A stretch of DNA of 64,000 nucleotides from positions 1-64,000 of the forward strand of contig NZ_JABAIT010000002.1 of the NCBI RefSeq assembly GCF_012843265.1, written 5' to 3'. Below the pieces are notes generated by a model. The model saw nothing but the letters and a program-made list of their open reading frames with translations, was not told the origin of the DNA and did no database searches. Position numbers and translations under genes: made by a program. This stretch comes from Bacillus sp. DNRA2. GTDB lineage: Bacteria > Bacillota > Bacilli > Bacillales > Cytobacillaceae. Each line of letters opens with the position of its first letter. Position 1 is the stretch's first letter. Shown one piece after another: positions 40,789-50,319 of this stretch.

Positions 40789-42353
40789 GACTCGTTCCCC
40801 TTATTATCATTAGCTGAACTTCCATTTGTGCCTGGAAATAGGCCTGCTGCTTGTCTGACGACATTCCCTTTTATGACCTGTGTCGGTCGTTTATCTAATG
40901 CCCACCAAGGAGCACGGATAAAAACATCCTTTAATTCACTCCAATTTAACGGACCAACTGGGGCAAAATATGGAACACCAAACGAACGTAGCTTGCAAAG
41001 GTGTGTTAATAAAAACGTTGAACCGACTACGATTCCAAGGAGTCCAAATGCTGCTGCAAGCATCATCATTGGAAAGCGGAGCAAGCGAATTGATATGGCC
41101 ATGTTAAACCTCGGTATTGTAAATGAAGCAATCCCTGTAATTGATACAACAATAACCATCGGTGCCGAGACTATTCCGGCTTCGACTGCAGCAGAACCAA
41201 TCACAAGAGCCCCCAAAATACTTACCGCCTGTCCAATCACCTTTGGCAGACGAATTCCAGCTTCACGCAACGCTTCAAAAGCAAGCTCCATAATCAGAGC
41301 CTCAATAAAAGCAGGAAACGGAATGGCCTCACGGCTTGCTGCAATACTATATAGTAATGTTGTCGGAATCATTTCCTGATGATAAGTCGTAATGGCAATG
41401 TAGAAGGCCGGCAATGCCAACGCCAATAAAACGAGAATGACACGAAGCCACCTTAAGAAAAACGAAATATGAAATCGTTGATAATAATCTTCACTTGCCT
41501 GCATAAACATCCAAAACGTAGCAGGGAGAACTAACGAAAACGGTGTGCCATTGATGAGGATGCATACCCTGCCCTCAAGGAGGTTGGCTGCAACAGTATC
41601 AGGCCGTTCTGTGTTTTGAATTTGTGGAAAAATACTCCATGGATTGTCTTCAATTAATTCCTCAATATAACCACTCTCTAATATTCCATCAATGTTAATC
41701 CGGTCAATCCGACTGAGCACCTCATCGACAAGTTCTTTTGGAGCAAGATGGTCCATATATAGTATTGCTAGTAAGGTTTTCGTTTCCGTTCCCACCTCTT
41801 TGCTAATCATTTTCAAATGGCTGGACCGGATTTTTTGGCGCACTAATGCTGTGTTCACACGAATATTTTCTGTAAAACCCTCGCGTGGTCCACGGATGGA
41901 AGTTTCTGTCTCTGGCTCCGAAACACCGCGTCGTATTCCACCTTTAGCACTTAAGACTAGCGCTTCAGGAACTCCATCGACAAGTAACAGTGACTCTCCG
42001 TGGAGAATTTTTGTAATCACATCCTGCAAGTTATCTGTTTTATCAACTTGAGCAATCGCAACAATTTTTTCCTTTAACTGTTCAAGCTCAATCCGTTCCC
42101 CTTTTGGAAAATCCTGCAACTGTGTTAAACCATGGAACTCAATATCTATTGTTTCCACGATTCCTTCAATAAAAATAAGAACTGCTTCATGTCCCCCGAT
42201 GAGAAGCGAGCGAAACACGATGTCTGAACAATGTTGAAAAACATCCTTTAAAATTTGTATATTTAATTCTAAATCACTTGCGAACTTCTCTGTACCTACC
42301 ACTATTGGTTCTTTGAGCTTCGATATTGGCTTTGGTCTCAGTAATTTCTTCAT
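40785..42353 (-). CDS. gerA-like: Spore germinant receptor A subunit, second operon
   Basis: 522 residues with soluble N-terminal and membrane C-terminal halves. RGPREGFTENIRVNTALVRQ, INIDGILESGYIEELI and the membrane segment PKVIGQAVSILGALVIGSAA show it is a GerA-type A subunit, fairly close to the copy at 19190-20785. GGAG is nine bases before the ATG. Heads the minus-strand A-C-D-B operon. Confidence 0.93.
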   Translation of the reverse strand: MKKLLRPKPISKLKEPIVVGTEKFASDLELNIQILKDVFQHCSDIVFRSLLIGGHEAVLIFIEGIVETIDIEFHGLTQLQDFPKGERIELEQLKEKIVAIAQVDKTDNLQDVITKILHGESLLLVDGVPEALVLSAKGGIRRGVSEPETETSIRGPREGFTENIRVNTALVRQKIRSSHLKMISKEVGTETKTLLAILYMDHLAPKELVDEVLSRIDRINIDGILESGYIEELIEDNPWSIFPQIQNTERPDTVAANLLEGRVCILINGTPFSLVLPATFWMFMQASEDYYQRFHISFFLRWLRVILVLLALALPAFYIAITTYHQEMIPTTLLYSIAASREAIPFPAFIEALIMELAFEALREAGIRLPKVIGQAVSILGALVIGSAAVEAGIVSAPMVIVVSITGIASFTIPRFNMAISIRLLRFPMMMLAAAFGLLGIVVGSTFLLTHLCKLRSFGVPYFAPVGPLNWSELKDVFIRAPWWALDKRPTQVIKGNVVRQAAGLFPGTNGSSANDNKGNES

Positions 42354-42500
42354 CTTCCTAGGCTCCGATTGTTTTTAGTTAATATTCCCTCGTGATGGAA
42401 GTTTATCCTTTAAAAGCAAAGCTTAGGAATAGACAGTGGAAAAATAGTGAAAATACATATAAAATAATAAAAAGTGTACATAAAGAAAGGTTGATTACGT

Positions 42501-44168
42501 TTGGAACATAACGCCTCAAATTTTATTAAAAGTATCATTAAAGAAGACTTAGAATCCGGAAAAAGAGATCATGTAGTTACTCGCTTTCCTCCAGAACCAA
42601 ACGGTTATTTACATATTGGTCACGCCAAATCAATTGTTATCAACTTCGGACTTGCCGATGAATTTAACGGTAAGACCAACTTGCGTTTTGATGACACAAA
42701 TCCGTTAAAGGAAGACCAAGAATATGTTGATTCTATTAAAGAAGATGTGAGTTGGCTGGGCTATGAATGGGACAACTTATTTTTTGCTTCGGATTACTTC
42801 GACGAAATGTACCATCGTGCTGTCATTTTAATCAAAAAAGGAAAAGCATATGTTGATGATTTATCTGCCGAGGAGATTCGTAGCTACCGTGGAACTTTAA
42901 CTGAGCCCGGTAAAGAAAGTCCATATCGAAACCGTTCTGTTGAGGAGAATCTCGACTTGTTTGAACGGATGCGCAGCGGTGAATTCGGAAATGGCGAAAA
43001 AGTACTCCGCGCCAAAATTGATATGACTTCCCCGAATTTAAATTTACGAGATCCGGTATTATATCGAATTTCTCACACCACACACCATAATACTGGAGAT
43101 AAATGGTGTATTTATCCGATGTACGATTTTGCACATCCGCTTGAAGATGCAATCGAAGGGGTTACCCATTCATTATGTACGACTGAATTCGAGGACCATC
43201 GCCCCCTTTACAATTGGGTAATTGAGGAATGTGAGACAGAAAGCAAACCTGAACAAACTGAATTTGGTCGTTTAAATATCACCAATACTGTGATGAGTAA
43301 GCGTAAACTTAAGCTTCTTGTTGATGAAGGTTTCGTTGATGGCTGGGATGACCCACGTATGCCAACGATCTCTGGTTTGAGAAGAAAAGGTTACACACCA
43401 GAAGCGATTCGTGAATTCGTAAAGGAAACTGGTGTCTCAAAAGGGTCAGGTACTGCTGATGCAGCTATGCTTGAGCATTTTGTCCGTGAGGATTTAAAAT
43501 TGAAGGCTCCTAGAACAATGGGTATTTTGCGACCACTTAAAGTTGTCATTACCAATTACCCAGAAGGTCAAGTCGAATGGCTTGATGCTGAGATCAATCC
43601 AGAGGTTCCGGAAATGGGCGTGCGCAAAATTCCATTTTCACGTGAAATTTATATTGAACAAGATGATTTCATGGAAAATCCACCAAAAAAATATTTCCGC
43701 CTCTTCCCTGGTAACGAAGTGCGGTTAAAGCATGCCTATTTTATTAAATGTGAGGATGTTATCAAAGATGAAGCAGGTAACGTGATAGAGCTTCATTGCA
43801 CCTATGACCCTGAAACAAAGAGTGGCACTGGCTTTACAGGACGAAAAGTAAAAGGCACACTGCATTGGGTTGAAGCGAGTCAAGCTATCCCTGCCGAGTT
43901 CCGTCTTTATGAACCACTTATTTTAGATCAAAACGCGAATGAAGACGAACAGGAAAATGGCGAAGAAAAGACGTTTCTTGATATGGTCAATCCAAATTCA
44001 TTACAAATTATAGAGGGCTATATCGAGCCAAATATGCAAGGAATAAAAGCACACGACAAGTTCCAATTTTTCCGTCATGGATATTTTAACGTCGATCCAA
44101 AGCTTTCAAACGACGAAAACGCCGTATTTAATCTAGTTGTTTCATTGAAAAGCTCATTTAAACTATAA
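42501..44168 (+). CDS. glnS: Glutaminyl-tRNA synthetase
   Basis: 555 residues, class I synthetase. [15 protein letters not shown] (about residues 29-43) is the HIGH motif, VMSKRKL (about 265) the KMSKS motif, and [15 protein letters not shown] with GTLHWVEA lie in the C-terminal anticodon-binding barrels. Charges tRNA-Gln directly. Most Bacillaceae lack this enzyme and make Gln-tRNA through GatCAB amidation, so its presence is notable. It starts at TTG (42501) ten bases after AAAGG. The 147-base gap upstream holds no T-box leader. Confidence 0.95.
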   Translation: MEHNASNFIKSIIKEDLESGKRDHVVTRFPPEPNGYLHIGHAKSIVINFGLADEFNGKTNLRFDDTNPLKEDQEYVDSIKEDVSWLGYEWDNLFFASDYFDEMYHRAVILIKKGKAYVDDLSAEEIRSYRGTLTEPGKESPYRNRSVEENLDLFERMRSGEFGNGEKVLRAKIDMTSPNLNLRDPVLYRISHTTHHNTGDKWCIYPMYDFAHPLEDAIEGVTHSLCTTEFEDHRPLYNWVIEECETESKPEQTEFGRLNITNTVMSKRKLKLLVDEGFVDGWDDPRMPTISGLRRKGYTPEAIREFVKETGVSKGSGTADAAMLEHFVREDLKLKAPRTMGILRPLKVVITNYPEGQVEWLDAEINPEVPEMGVRKIPFSREIYIEQDDFMENPPKKYFRLFPGNEVRLKHAYFIKCEDVIKDEAGNVIELHCTYDPETKSGTGFTGRKVKGTLHWVEASQAIPAEFRLYEPLILDQNANEDEQENGEEKTFLDMVNPNSLQIIEGYIEPNMQGIKAHDKFQFFRHGYFNVDPKLSNDENAVFNLVVSLKSSFKL

Positions 44169-44202
44169 TCAAAGCTAAATCAATCATATTTTGTTTTTGT
44201 AA

Positions 44203-44274
44203 ACCCATCATAATACTTGAATACTAAGGATTAAATCAGTAAACATTAGAAGTTATTGAGTAATTATGATGGGT
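44203..44274 (+). promoter_or_regulatory. 12-bp inverted repeat covering the FNT gene's ribosome site
   Basis: ACCCATCATAAT (44203-44214) and ATTATGATGGGT (44263-44274) are perfectly complementary with a 48-base loop. The second arm ends in GGGT, part of GGGTGG that serves the ATG at 44284. In RNA the pairing could hide the ribosome site; in DNA it could be an operator pair. Confidence 0.5.
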
Positions 44275-44283
44275 GGAAACAAT

Positions 44284-45072
44284 ATGGAATTAAAACCGCT
44301 CAAGGAAGTTGAGAGTTTAGCACTAAAAAAGCAAAAAATATATCGACAAAGTAAACTTCGATTCATCTCAAGATCAATGCTAGCAAGTATGTTTATCGGC
44401 TTCGGTGTCATCGTAGCTTTTAAAACTGGGAACTTTTTTTATCTTGAGCATTCACCATTAACCTACCCTATGGCAGCCGTAACCTTCGGTGCTGCGATCA
44501 TTCTGATTACATATGGTGGTGGTGATTTATTCACCGGAAATACTTTTTATTTTACATTTGCAGCACTTCGGAAAAAAATTGCTTGGCCTGAAGTGGTTAA
44601 GATTTGGGCGGTTAGTTACTTCGGAAATATTTTAGGTGCCGCTCTCTTTGCATTTGCCATTTATACAACTGGCCTTTTCCATGATGCTGAAGTAAACGGC
44701 TTTTTGCTAAGTGTCGTTGAGAAAAAAATGCACGCCCCTTTTATGCAGCTCTTTTTCCGTGCTATTCTTTGTAATTGGCTTGTCTGTTTAGCCTTTTTTA
44801 TCCCTATGACCTTAACTGGTGACGGGGCAAAAATGTTTGCAATGGTCCTATTCGTGTTCTGCTTTTTTATTTCGGGGTATGAACATAGCATAGCGAACAT
44901 GTGTACATTCGCCATTGCTTTAGTGCTAAATCACCCAGGAACGATTTCTATTTACGGGACGATCCATAACCTTATTCCAGTCACAGTTGGCAACCTTATT
45001 GGCGGGAGCATTTTCATGGGCTGGATGTACCATTATGTCAATAAACCTTTTTTTGATGAACCACCCCAGTAA
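44284..45072 (+). CDS. Formate/nitrite transporter (FNT) family channel
   Basis: 262 residues, six membrane helices. GGGDLFTGNTFYF is the conserved omega-loop motif, SGYEHSIANM and GGSIFMGWMYHYVN the C-terminal signatures (pore His in the first). Moves formate, nitrite or related small anions. Substrate is not predictable; no formate or nitrite enzymes adjoin. ATG at 44284 with GGTGG seven bases upstream is preferred over the in-frame upstream codon at 44266. Confidence 0.9.
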   Translation: MELKPLKEVESLALKKQKIYRQSKLRFISRSMLASMFIGFGVIVAFKTGNFFYLEHSPLTYPMAAVTFGAAIILITYGGGDLFTGNTFYFTFAALRKKIAWPEVVKIWAVSYFGNILGAALFAFAIYTTGLFHDAEVNGFLLSVVEKKMHAPFMQLFFRAILCNWLVCLAFFIPMTLTGDGAKMFAMVLFVFCFFISGYEHSIANMCTFAIALVLNHPGTISIYGTIHNLIPVTVGNLIGGSIFMGWMYHYVNKPFFDEPPQ

Positions 45073-45142
45073 CTCAGGCGTATTTGAATAACGTATGATG
45101 TATCTATATAGATTTTGCGGATTTGAGAGGAGAATCACAACA

Positions 45143-46135
45143 ATGGAAAAAGGTTTTCAAGCATTTGTAGTCGACAAAAAAGATGATCAATTTCAAGCAG
45201 AAATAAAGAAACTAACTGTAAATGATCTCCCAGACGGTGAGGTTACGATAAAAGTCCAGTATTCTAGTGTTAATTACAAGGATGGGTTAGCTAGCATTCC
45301 AACTGGGAAAATTGTCCGCTCCTATCCCTTTATTCCTGGTATTGATTTAGCCGGCGTGGTTATCCACTCCACAGATGATCGCTATAAAGAAGGCGATGAG
45401 GTCATCGCGACGAGTTATGAAATTGGGGTTTCCCATTTTGGCGGATTTAGTGAGTATGCCCGAATTCCTGGTGATTGGATTGTCCCAAAACCACAAGGAT
45501 TAACCTTAAAAGAGGCAATGATTTACGGTACCGCTGGCTTTACGGCTGCCCTTTCGGTCGATCGGTTAGAAAGCATCGGTTTAACACCTACAGACGGAAA
45601 AGTACTGGTGACTGGAGCTACTGGCGGTGTTGGCAGCATTGCCGTTGCGATCCTTGCTAAACGCGGTTACCACGTGGTGGCAAGTACCGGCAAGCAACAG
45701 GAACATGATTTTCTTAAACAGATCGGTGCAAAAGAAATCCTCTCGCGCGAAGAAATTGTTGGTGAAAAAATTAAACCGTTAGACCAACAAATATGGGCTG
45801 CCGCGGTAGACCCAGTTGGCGGGAAGACGTTATCAGCTGTCTTAAGTAAACTTCAATACGGTGGTTCAGTGGCTGTCAGTGGTTTAACTGGAGGTACCGA
45901 TTTACCAACTACAGTGTTTCCGTTTATTCTCCGTGGTGTTAATCTATTGGGGATTGATTCAGTCTATTGTCCAATGGAAACAAGATTAAAGGTATGGAAC
46001 AGAATGGCTACTGACATGAATCCTGGCGCTAATCTTGAGTTAATCAAACATGAAGTTCCTTTTACTGAACTAAAGAAGTCGCTTTCAGAAATTCTACATG
46101 GACAGGCTCGTGGACGTAACGTTGTCGTTTTCTAA
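45143..46135 (+). CDS. YhdH/AcuI-type NADPH quinone or acryloyl-CoA reductase
   Basis: 330 residues of the zinc-independent medium-chain reductase group. SSVNYKDGLASIPTGKIVR, PGIDLAGVV and VTGATGGVGSIAVAIL (NADPH fold, about residue 152) are typical, as is RGVNLLGIDSVYCP. GAGGAG precedes the ATG at 45143 by about ten bases. Bacillus homologue YhfP/YhdH; the physiological substrate is uncertain. Confidence 0.88.
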   Translation: MEKGFQAFVVDKKDDQFQAEIKKLTVNDLPDGEVTIKVQYSSVNYKDGLASIPTGKIVRSYPFIPGIDLAGVVIHSTDDRYKEGDEVIATSYEIGVSHFGGFSEYARIPGDWIVPKPQGLTLKEAMIYGTAGFTAALSVDRLESIGLTPTDGKVLVTGATGGVGSIAVAILAKRGYHVVASTGKQQEHDFLKQIGAKEILSREEIVGEKIKPLDQQIWAAAVDPVGGKTLSAVLSKLQYGGSVAVSGLTGGTDLPTTVFPFILRGVNLLGIDSVYCPMETRLKVWNRMATDMNPGANLELIKHEVPFTELKKSLSEILHGQARGRNVVVF

Positions 46136-46146
46136 AAGAATAACCT

Positions 46147-46190
46147 AAGCTGTGCTCCGATGATGACTCATTGAGAGCACAGCTTTTTTT
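46147..46190 (+). terminator. Terminator after the YhdH-type gene
   Basis: AAGCTGTGCTC and GAGCACAGCTT, eleven base pairs, followed by T6. Confidence 0.92.
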
Positions 46191-46307
46191 AGTTAAAAAT
46201 ACAAATATTATTTAATTTTCTGATATAATTATTTATGTAAGGTTTGAAAAGTTTACAAAAACTCACATGTCTAATATTTTCATCCCGAGTTAAGGGGCGA
46301 TTTGCAA

Positions 46308-49007
46308 ATGAGTTTATTATTATTCAAACGACCTAAAATCATTTCCTATATTACCCTCTTTTTTGCCATGCACACATTATGGATATATTCTATGAAACAA
46401 AACGATTCACTGGTATTTGGAGGAGATATGTTTTCAACCGTTGCTGCACTGATTGCGACAATTGCTTTATTCATCACTTATTTTCAAAATCCCCAGATAG
46501 GAAAACCGTTTTGGCTTTTGCTTGCCCTTGGTAGTGGCAGCTTTTTTATCGGTGATCTTATTAGATTTTATCATGAATGTATTCTCGATCATAACGTCCC
46601 CTTCCCTAGTAATCGAGATGTATTCTTAATGCTTCAATCCATCGTGACTTTAACTGCGTTATTCTATCTTTTTTTTAAACATAAGGGGTACTATCAATTT
46701 ATCACCTTAATTTTTGACATTATCCTCCTTATCATAGTCATCGGAACAATCAGTTGGGTATATGTAATCAGCCCCATATTATCACTTCAAGAACTTACTC
46801 CCGTCATGCTCCTGATTACTTTTAGCTATCCGATTATTGATTTATTGTTAATCATCATGTTAATTGGAATCTATGTTGGTTTTGAAACTGTCATCATTCG
46901 CAGAGATCTCATTTTCTTATTTATAGGTGTCCTTATCAAATTTATAGCTGATTCAATCTATCTCATATTGCTATTCACGGATCATTATGATTCAGGAAAT
47001 CCGGTAGATTCTTTATACACCTTAGCAATTCTCCTCATCGGTTTTACAGGTTGGCTTGGGATCCCAAATACCGCAAACCAAGCTGCCCACCCTACTACAA
47101 CAAATAAGTGGCTGAATTCTCGAGTTCACCTCTTAAGACCGTTTATTCCATACATAAGTGTGATTATTTTAATAACTGTCATTTTATTTGAAGCAAAACA
47201 CCTAAACCTCCTTCAGATTGGAGCGTTTATTGCCGTCATGCTTGTTTTAAGCAGACAAATTGGCTTTATTATTGAGAATAATAATCTTCTAGTTCAGTCT
47301 CAACAACGGACGAATGAACTTGCCATCAATGAAGAAAAATATAAATCACTATTTTATTACCATCCAGATGGTGTATTTTCGCTTGACCTTCAGGAAAACT
47401 TGATTAGTTGTAATCAGCCATGGGGGAATTTAGTTGGAACCCCTACGTTCGAAATGATTGGAAAACCTTTTTTAGAAATTTTCAGTGATTGTGACAGTCG
47501 TTACGTATTCTCAAACCATTTTTCGAAAACAAGAAAGGGCCGGACAGAAAGATATGAGCTCTCCTTTATTAATCATCAAGGTAGATTATGTCATGTACAA
47601 TTTACAAATATCCCGATTTTTGTAAAGAATGAAATTGTAGGAATCTATGGAATTGGGAAAGATATAACTGAAAACAAGCAAAACGAAGAAAAAATTAAAC
47701 AAATGGCCCTACATGACTCTTTAACTGGCCTACCTAATCGCATCTTGTTTTCAGAAATCATTCAGGTTGCGCTTGCAGATGCAGAAAGAAACCGAGAGAT
47801 GCTGGCAATTATGTTGCTTGACTTGGATCGCTTTAAAACTATAAATGATACGTTTGGTCATGATATTGGCGATCAGCTTCTCAAGCAAACTGCTGAGCGG
47901 CTACAAGCGTCACTGCGCAAAAATGATACCGTTTGTAGACAGGGAGGCGACGAATTTAGCATATTACTTAAAGGGATTAACAGAATTGAGGATGTCAATG
48001 TTATCGCAGCAAAAATTCTTCGTTCCTTAGGCAAACCATATTTTATAAAGGAAAATGAAATCATCACAACACCTAGCATTGGAATTGCCGTGTATCCTAA
48101 CGATGGTGATACAACTGCAGCACTCCTACAGAAAGCTGATTTTGCCATGTACTCGGTAAAAGAGCATGGACGAAATCATTATCGAGTTTACTCAAAAGAA
48201 AAGCATGTTGATTTCTCAAAACAGTATCTTTTAGAGAACGACCTTCATCAGGCGTTGGCAAAAAATGAATTAATCCTTTTTTATCAGCCACAGTTTGATA
48301 TACCAACTGGAAAAATAATCGGTGTTGAGGCTTTATTAAGATGGCAGCATCCTGAGCATGGAATGGTATCACCGTTAGATTTTATCCCCATTGCTGAAGA
48401 AAATGGTAGTATTCTGCCAATCGGAGAATGGGTACTTAATACAGCTTGTCGCCAAGTTAAACAATGGCATATAAAGGGCTTCCCATTAAAAATGGCTGTA
48501 AATCTATCTCCACGACAATTTCGCCAACATAATCTGATTAAAATTGTTAAAAATATATTAAATGCATACTCACTTGAGCCGAGATATCTTGATTTAGAAA
48601 TTACTGAACGAATTGCAATGAAGGATAGCCAGTCTTCAATTGAAAGGCTAAACCAATTAAAAAACATTGGTGTTAGCATATCGATTGATGATTTTGGCAC
48701 AGGCTATTCATCCTTGTCGTATTTAGCAAATTTTCCAATTGATACGTTAAAAATCGCCCAGGAATTCACACAAAAAATTGGTCAGGATGCGGGTACGGAG
48801 GCAATTATCAGTTCAATAATCGGACTTGCTCACAATTTACATTTTAATGTTTTGGCAGAAGGAGTAGAAAAATCCTTTCAATTGCAATTTTTAAAGGATC
48901 GAAATTGTAACCAAGTCCAGGGCTTTATGTTTGGAGCACCCATTTCTGCTCACGAATTAGAAAATAACTATCTCTTAAAACACGAGATACATCATGAAAG
49001 GAGTTAA
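46308..49007 (+). CDS. Membrane PAS-GGDEF-EAL cyclic-di-GMP protein
   Basis: 899 residues from the ATG at 46308. About nine N-terminal membrane helices (residues 15-325) form an unassigned sensor, followed by a PAS domain (about 345-455), a diguanylate cyclase domain with RQGGDEFSIL and an inhibitory RxxD site five residues before it (RKND), and an EAL domain with EALLRW, NLSPRQF, EITERIA, DDFGTGYSSL and EGVEKS. In the EAL domain the usual Lys-Ile-Asp is Lys-Ile-Ala (LKIAQEF), so one conserved metal-site Asp is missing. It may therefore make rather than degrade c-di-GMP. Ends two bases before the desaturase start. Confidence 0.9.
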   Translation: MSLLLFKRPKIISYITLFFAMHTLWIYSMKQNDSLVFGGDMFSTVAALIATIALFITYFQNPQIGKPFWLLLALGSGSFFIGDLIRFYHECILDHNVPFPSNRDVFLMLQSIVTLTALFYLFFKHKGYYQFITLIFDIILLIIVIGTISWVYVISPILSLQELTPVMLLITFSYPIIDLLLIIMLIGIYVGFETVIIRRDLIFLFIGVLIKFIADSIYLILLFTDHYDSGNPVDSLYTLAILLIGFTGWLGIPNTANQAAHPTTTNKWLNSRVHLLRPFIPYISVIILITVILFEAKHLNLLQIGAFIAVMLVLSRQIGFIIENNNLLVQSQQRTNELAINEEKYKSLFYYHPDGVFSLDLQENLISCNQPWGNLVGTPTFEMIGKPFLEIFSDCDSRYVFSNHFSKTRKGRTERYELSFINHQGRLCHVQFTNIPIFVKNEIVGIYGIGKDITENKQNEEKIKQMALHDSLTGLPNRILFSEIIQVALADAERNREMLAIMLLDLDRFKTINDTFGHDIGDQLLKQTAERLQASLRKNDTVCRQGGDEFSILLKGINRIEDVNVIAAKILRSLGKPYFIKENEIITTPSIGIAVYPNDGDTTAALLQKADFAMYSVKEHGRNHYRVYSKEKHVDFSKQYLLENDLHQALAKNELILFYQPQFDIPTGKIIGVEALLRWQHPEHGMVSPLDFIPIAEENGSILPIGEWVLNTACRQVKQWHIKGFPLKMAVNLSPRQFRQHNLIKIVKNILNAYSLEPRYLDLEITERIAMKDSQSSIERLNQLKNIGVSISIDDFGTGYSSLSYLANFPIDTLKIAQEFTQKIGQDAGTEAIISSIIGLAHNLHFNVLAEGVEKSFQLQFLKDRNCNQVQGFMFGAPISAHELENNYLLKHEIHHERS

Positions 49008-49008
49008 C

Positions 49009-50103
49009 ATGAAAGAGTTTCAGTCTTTTGGTTGGTACGCAGCCCAAATCAAACCTCATCTACCTCAAGAGGCTTTTAAGCCTGTCCCAACAAGATTACT
49101 TGGAGGACTGGCATATTTAATCATCATTTCCGTTTGTATGGTATCGATTAGTTATTTTGACCTAAACGTTTGGCTAAACACTTTGCTTTCATTGGTAATA
49201 GGCTTTTGTTTTTCAGGGATTGGTTTTTTAGGACACGAAGTCCTTCATGGTACAGTCATTAAAAATGCCCGAATACGAAATGTCATTGGGGCGATTTGCT
49301 TTTGGCCGTTTACAACTGGGCCCCTTCTATGGCGGAAATGGCACAACAGCACCCATCATGTTCATACACAACACGCTGAGAAAGACCCTGATACTTGGTC
49401 AACTGCAGAGGTGATTTTGAAAAGTCCCCTATTAAGGGCTCTTTTCCGAATGCCGAAGCTGTTTCGTTCCATCAGCTACTGTTTATTTTTATTCATCAAC
49501 TTTAATACCCATTCAACAAGGATGTTTATCCGTTTTATTAAAGAATTTAAACCTGAAAATCGACGGACTGTTTGGGTACAATTTGTATTTCCGTGGCTAT
49601 TCTGGATTGGTTTAATCTTTTTGATTGGACCGGTTAAGTGGTGCTTTGTCTATCTGATTCCTGCGATGATTGGCAATTTTATCGTCAGTAGCTATATCGC
49701 AACTAATCACAATTTAAATCCACAAACAGATACAAATGATCCATTAGCCAACAGTCTTACTGTCACGGTTCCTAAATGGATCGATGTGCTACATTATCAA
49801 TTTTCACTACATACGGAACATCATATGTTCCCAAGTATGAATCCAAAATATTATCCTTTAGTTCAAACCTATATAAAAAAAATGTGGCCAGAGCGCTATC
49901 ATGAAATGACGTATTGGAAAGCCATGCTTACGCTTATTAGGACACCAAGAATTTATTTAAAAGAGAAACACTTAATTGATTTTCAACAAGGGAAAATCTT
50001 TGGCTCCCTAGGTAATGGACTCGATCCAGATCATATTCATTACCAAAAAATTGGTACTGACGAAAGCATCAAAAGCAAAATATCTCCAAAACAATCTACT
50101 TAA
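49009..50103 (+). CDS. Membrane fatty acid desaturase
   Basis: 364 residues from the ATG at 49009 (AAAGGAG at five bases). The three histidine boxes of di-iron desaturases are present: GHEVLHG, HNSTHHVH and HTEHHMFP, with four membrane helices between. Introduces a double bond into membrane lipid acyl chains. Differs in length and boxes enough that I do not assign it as the Des delta-5 enzyme. It may be co-transcribed with the GGDEF-EAL gene. Confidence 0.88.
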   Translation: MKEFQSFGWYAAQIKPHLPQEAFKPVPTRLLGGLAYLIIISVCMVSISYFDLNVWLNTLLSLVIGFCFSGIGFLGHEVLHGTVIKNARIRNVIGAICFWPFTTGPLLWRKWHNSTHHVHTQHAEKDPDTWSTAEVILKSPLLRALFRMPKLFRSISYCLFLFINFNTHSTRMFIRFIKEFKPENRRTVWVQFVFPWLFWIGLIFLIGPVKWCFVYLIPAMIGNFIVSSYIATNHNLNPQTDTNDPLANSLTVTVPKWIDVLHYQFSLHTEHHMFPSMNPKYYPLVQTYIKKMWPERYHEMTYWKAMLTLIRTPRIYLKEKHLIDFQQGKIFGSLGNGLDPDHIHYQKIGTDESIKSKISPKQST

Positions 50104-50114
50104 CACGAACTTCC

Positions 50115-50163
50115 AAAAAACGCCTAAAACATTCCTCCAGTGCTTGTTTTAGGCGTTTTTTTG
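50115..50163 (+). terminator. Terminator after the desaturase gene
   Basis: AAAAAACGCCTAAAAC and GTTTTAGGCGTTTTTT, sixteen base pairs with a 15-base loop, followed by T-rich sequence. Confidence 0.93.
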
Positions 50164-50319
50164 TCTTTTTCTAGGAAATTTATCCTAGTCCAAAACAAGT
50201 GTGATATACATCATAACGGTTTGTTTTTATTTATCGATATATTAAATTTGGGTGCTATTTCACAACATCCTAGGTAGATCTTACATATAGGACATCAAAG
50301 AAAAGGAGAATATCATTAT

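Noticed and set aside
42354-42500. T-box leader before glnS
   Set aside because: No AGGGTGGNACCGCG box or antiterminator stem in the 147-base gap.
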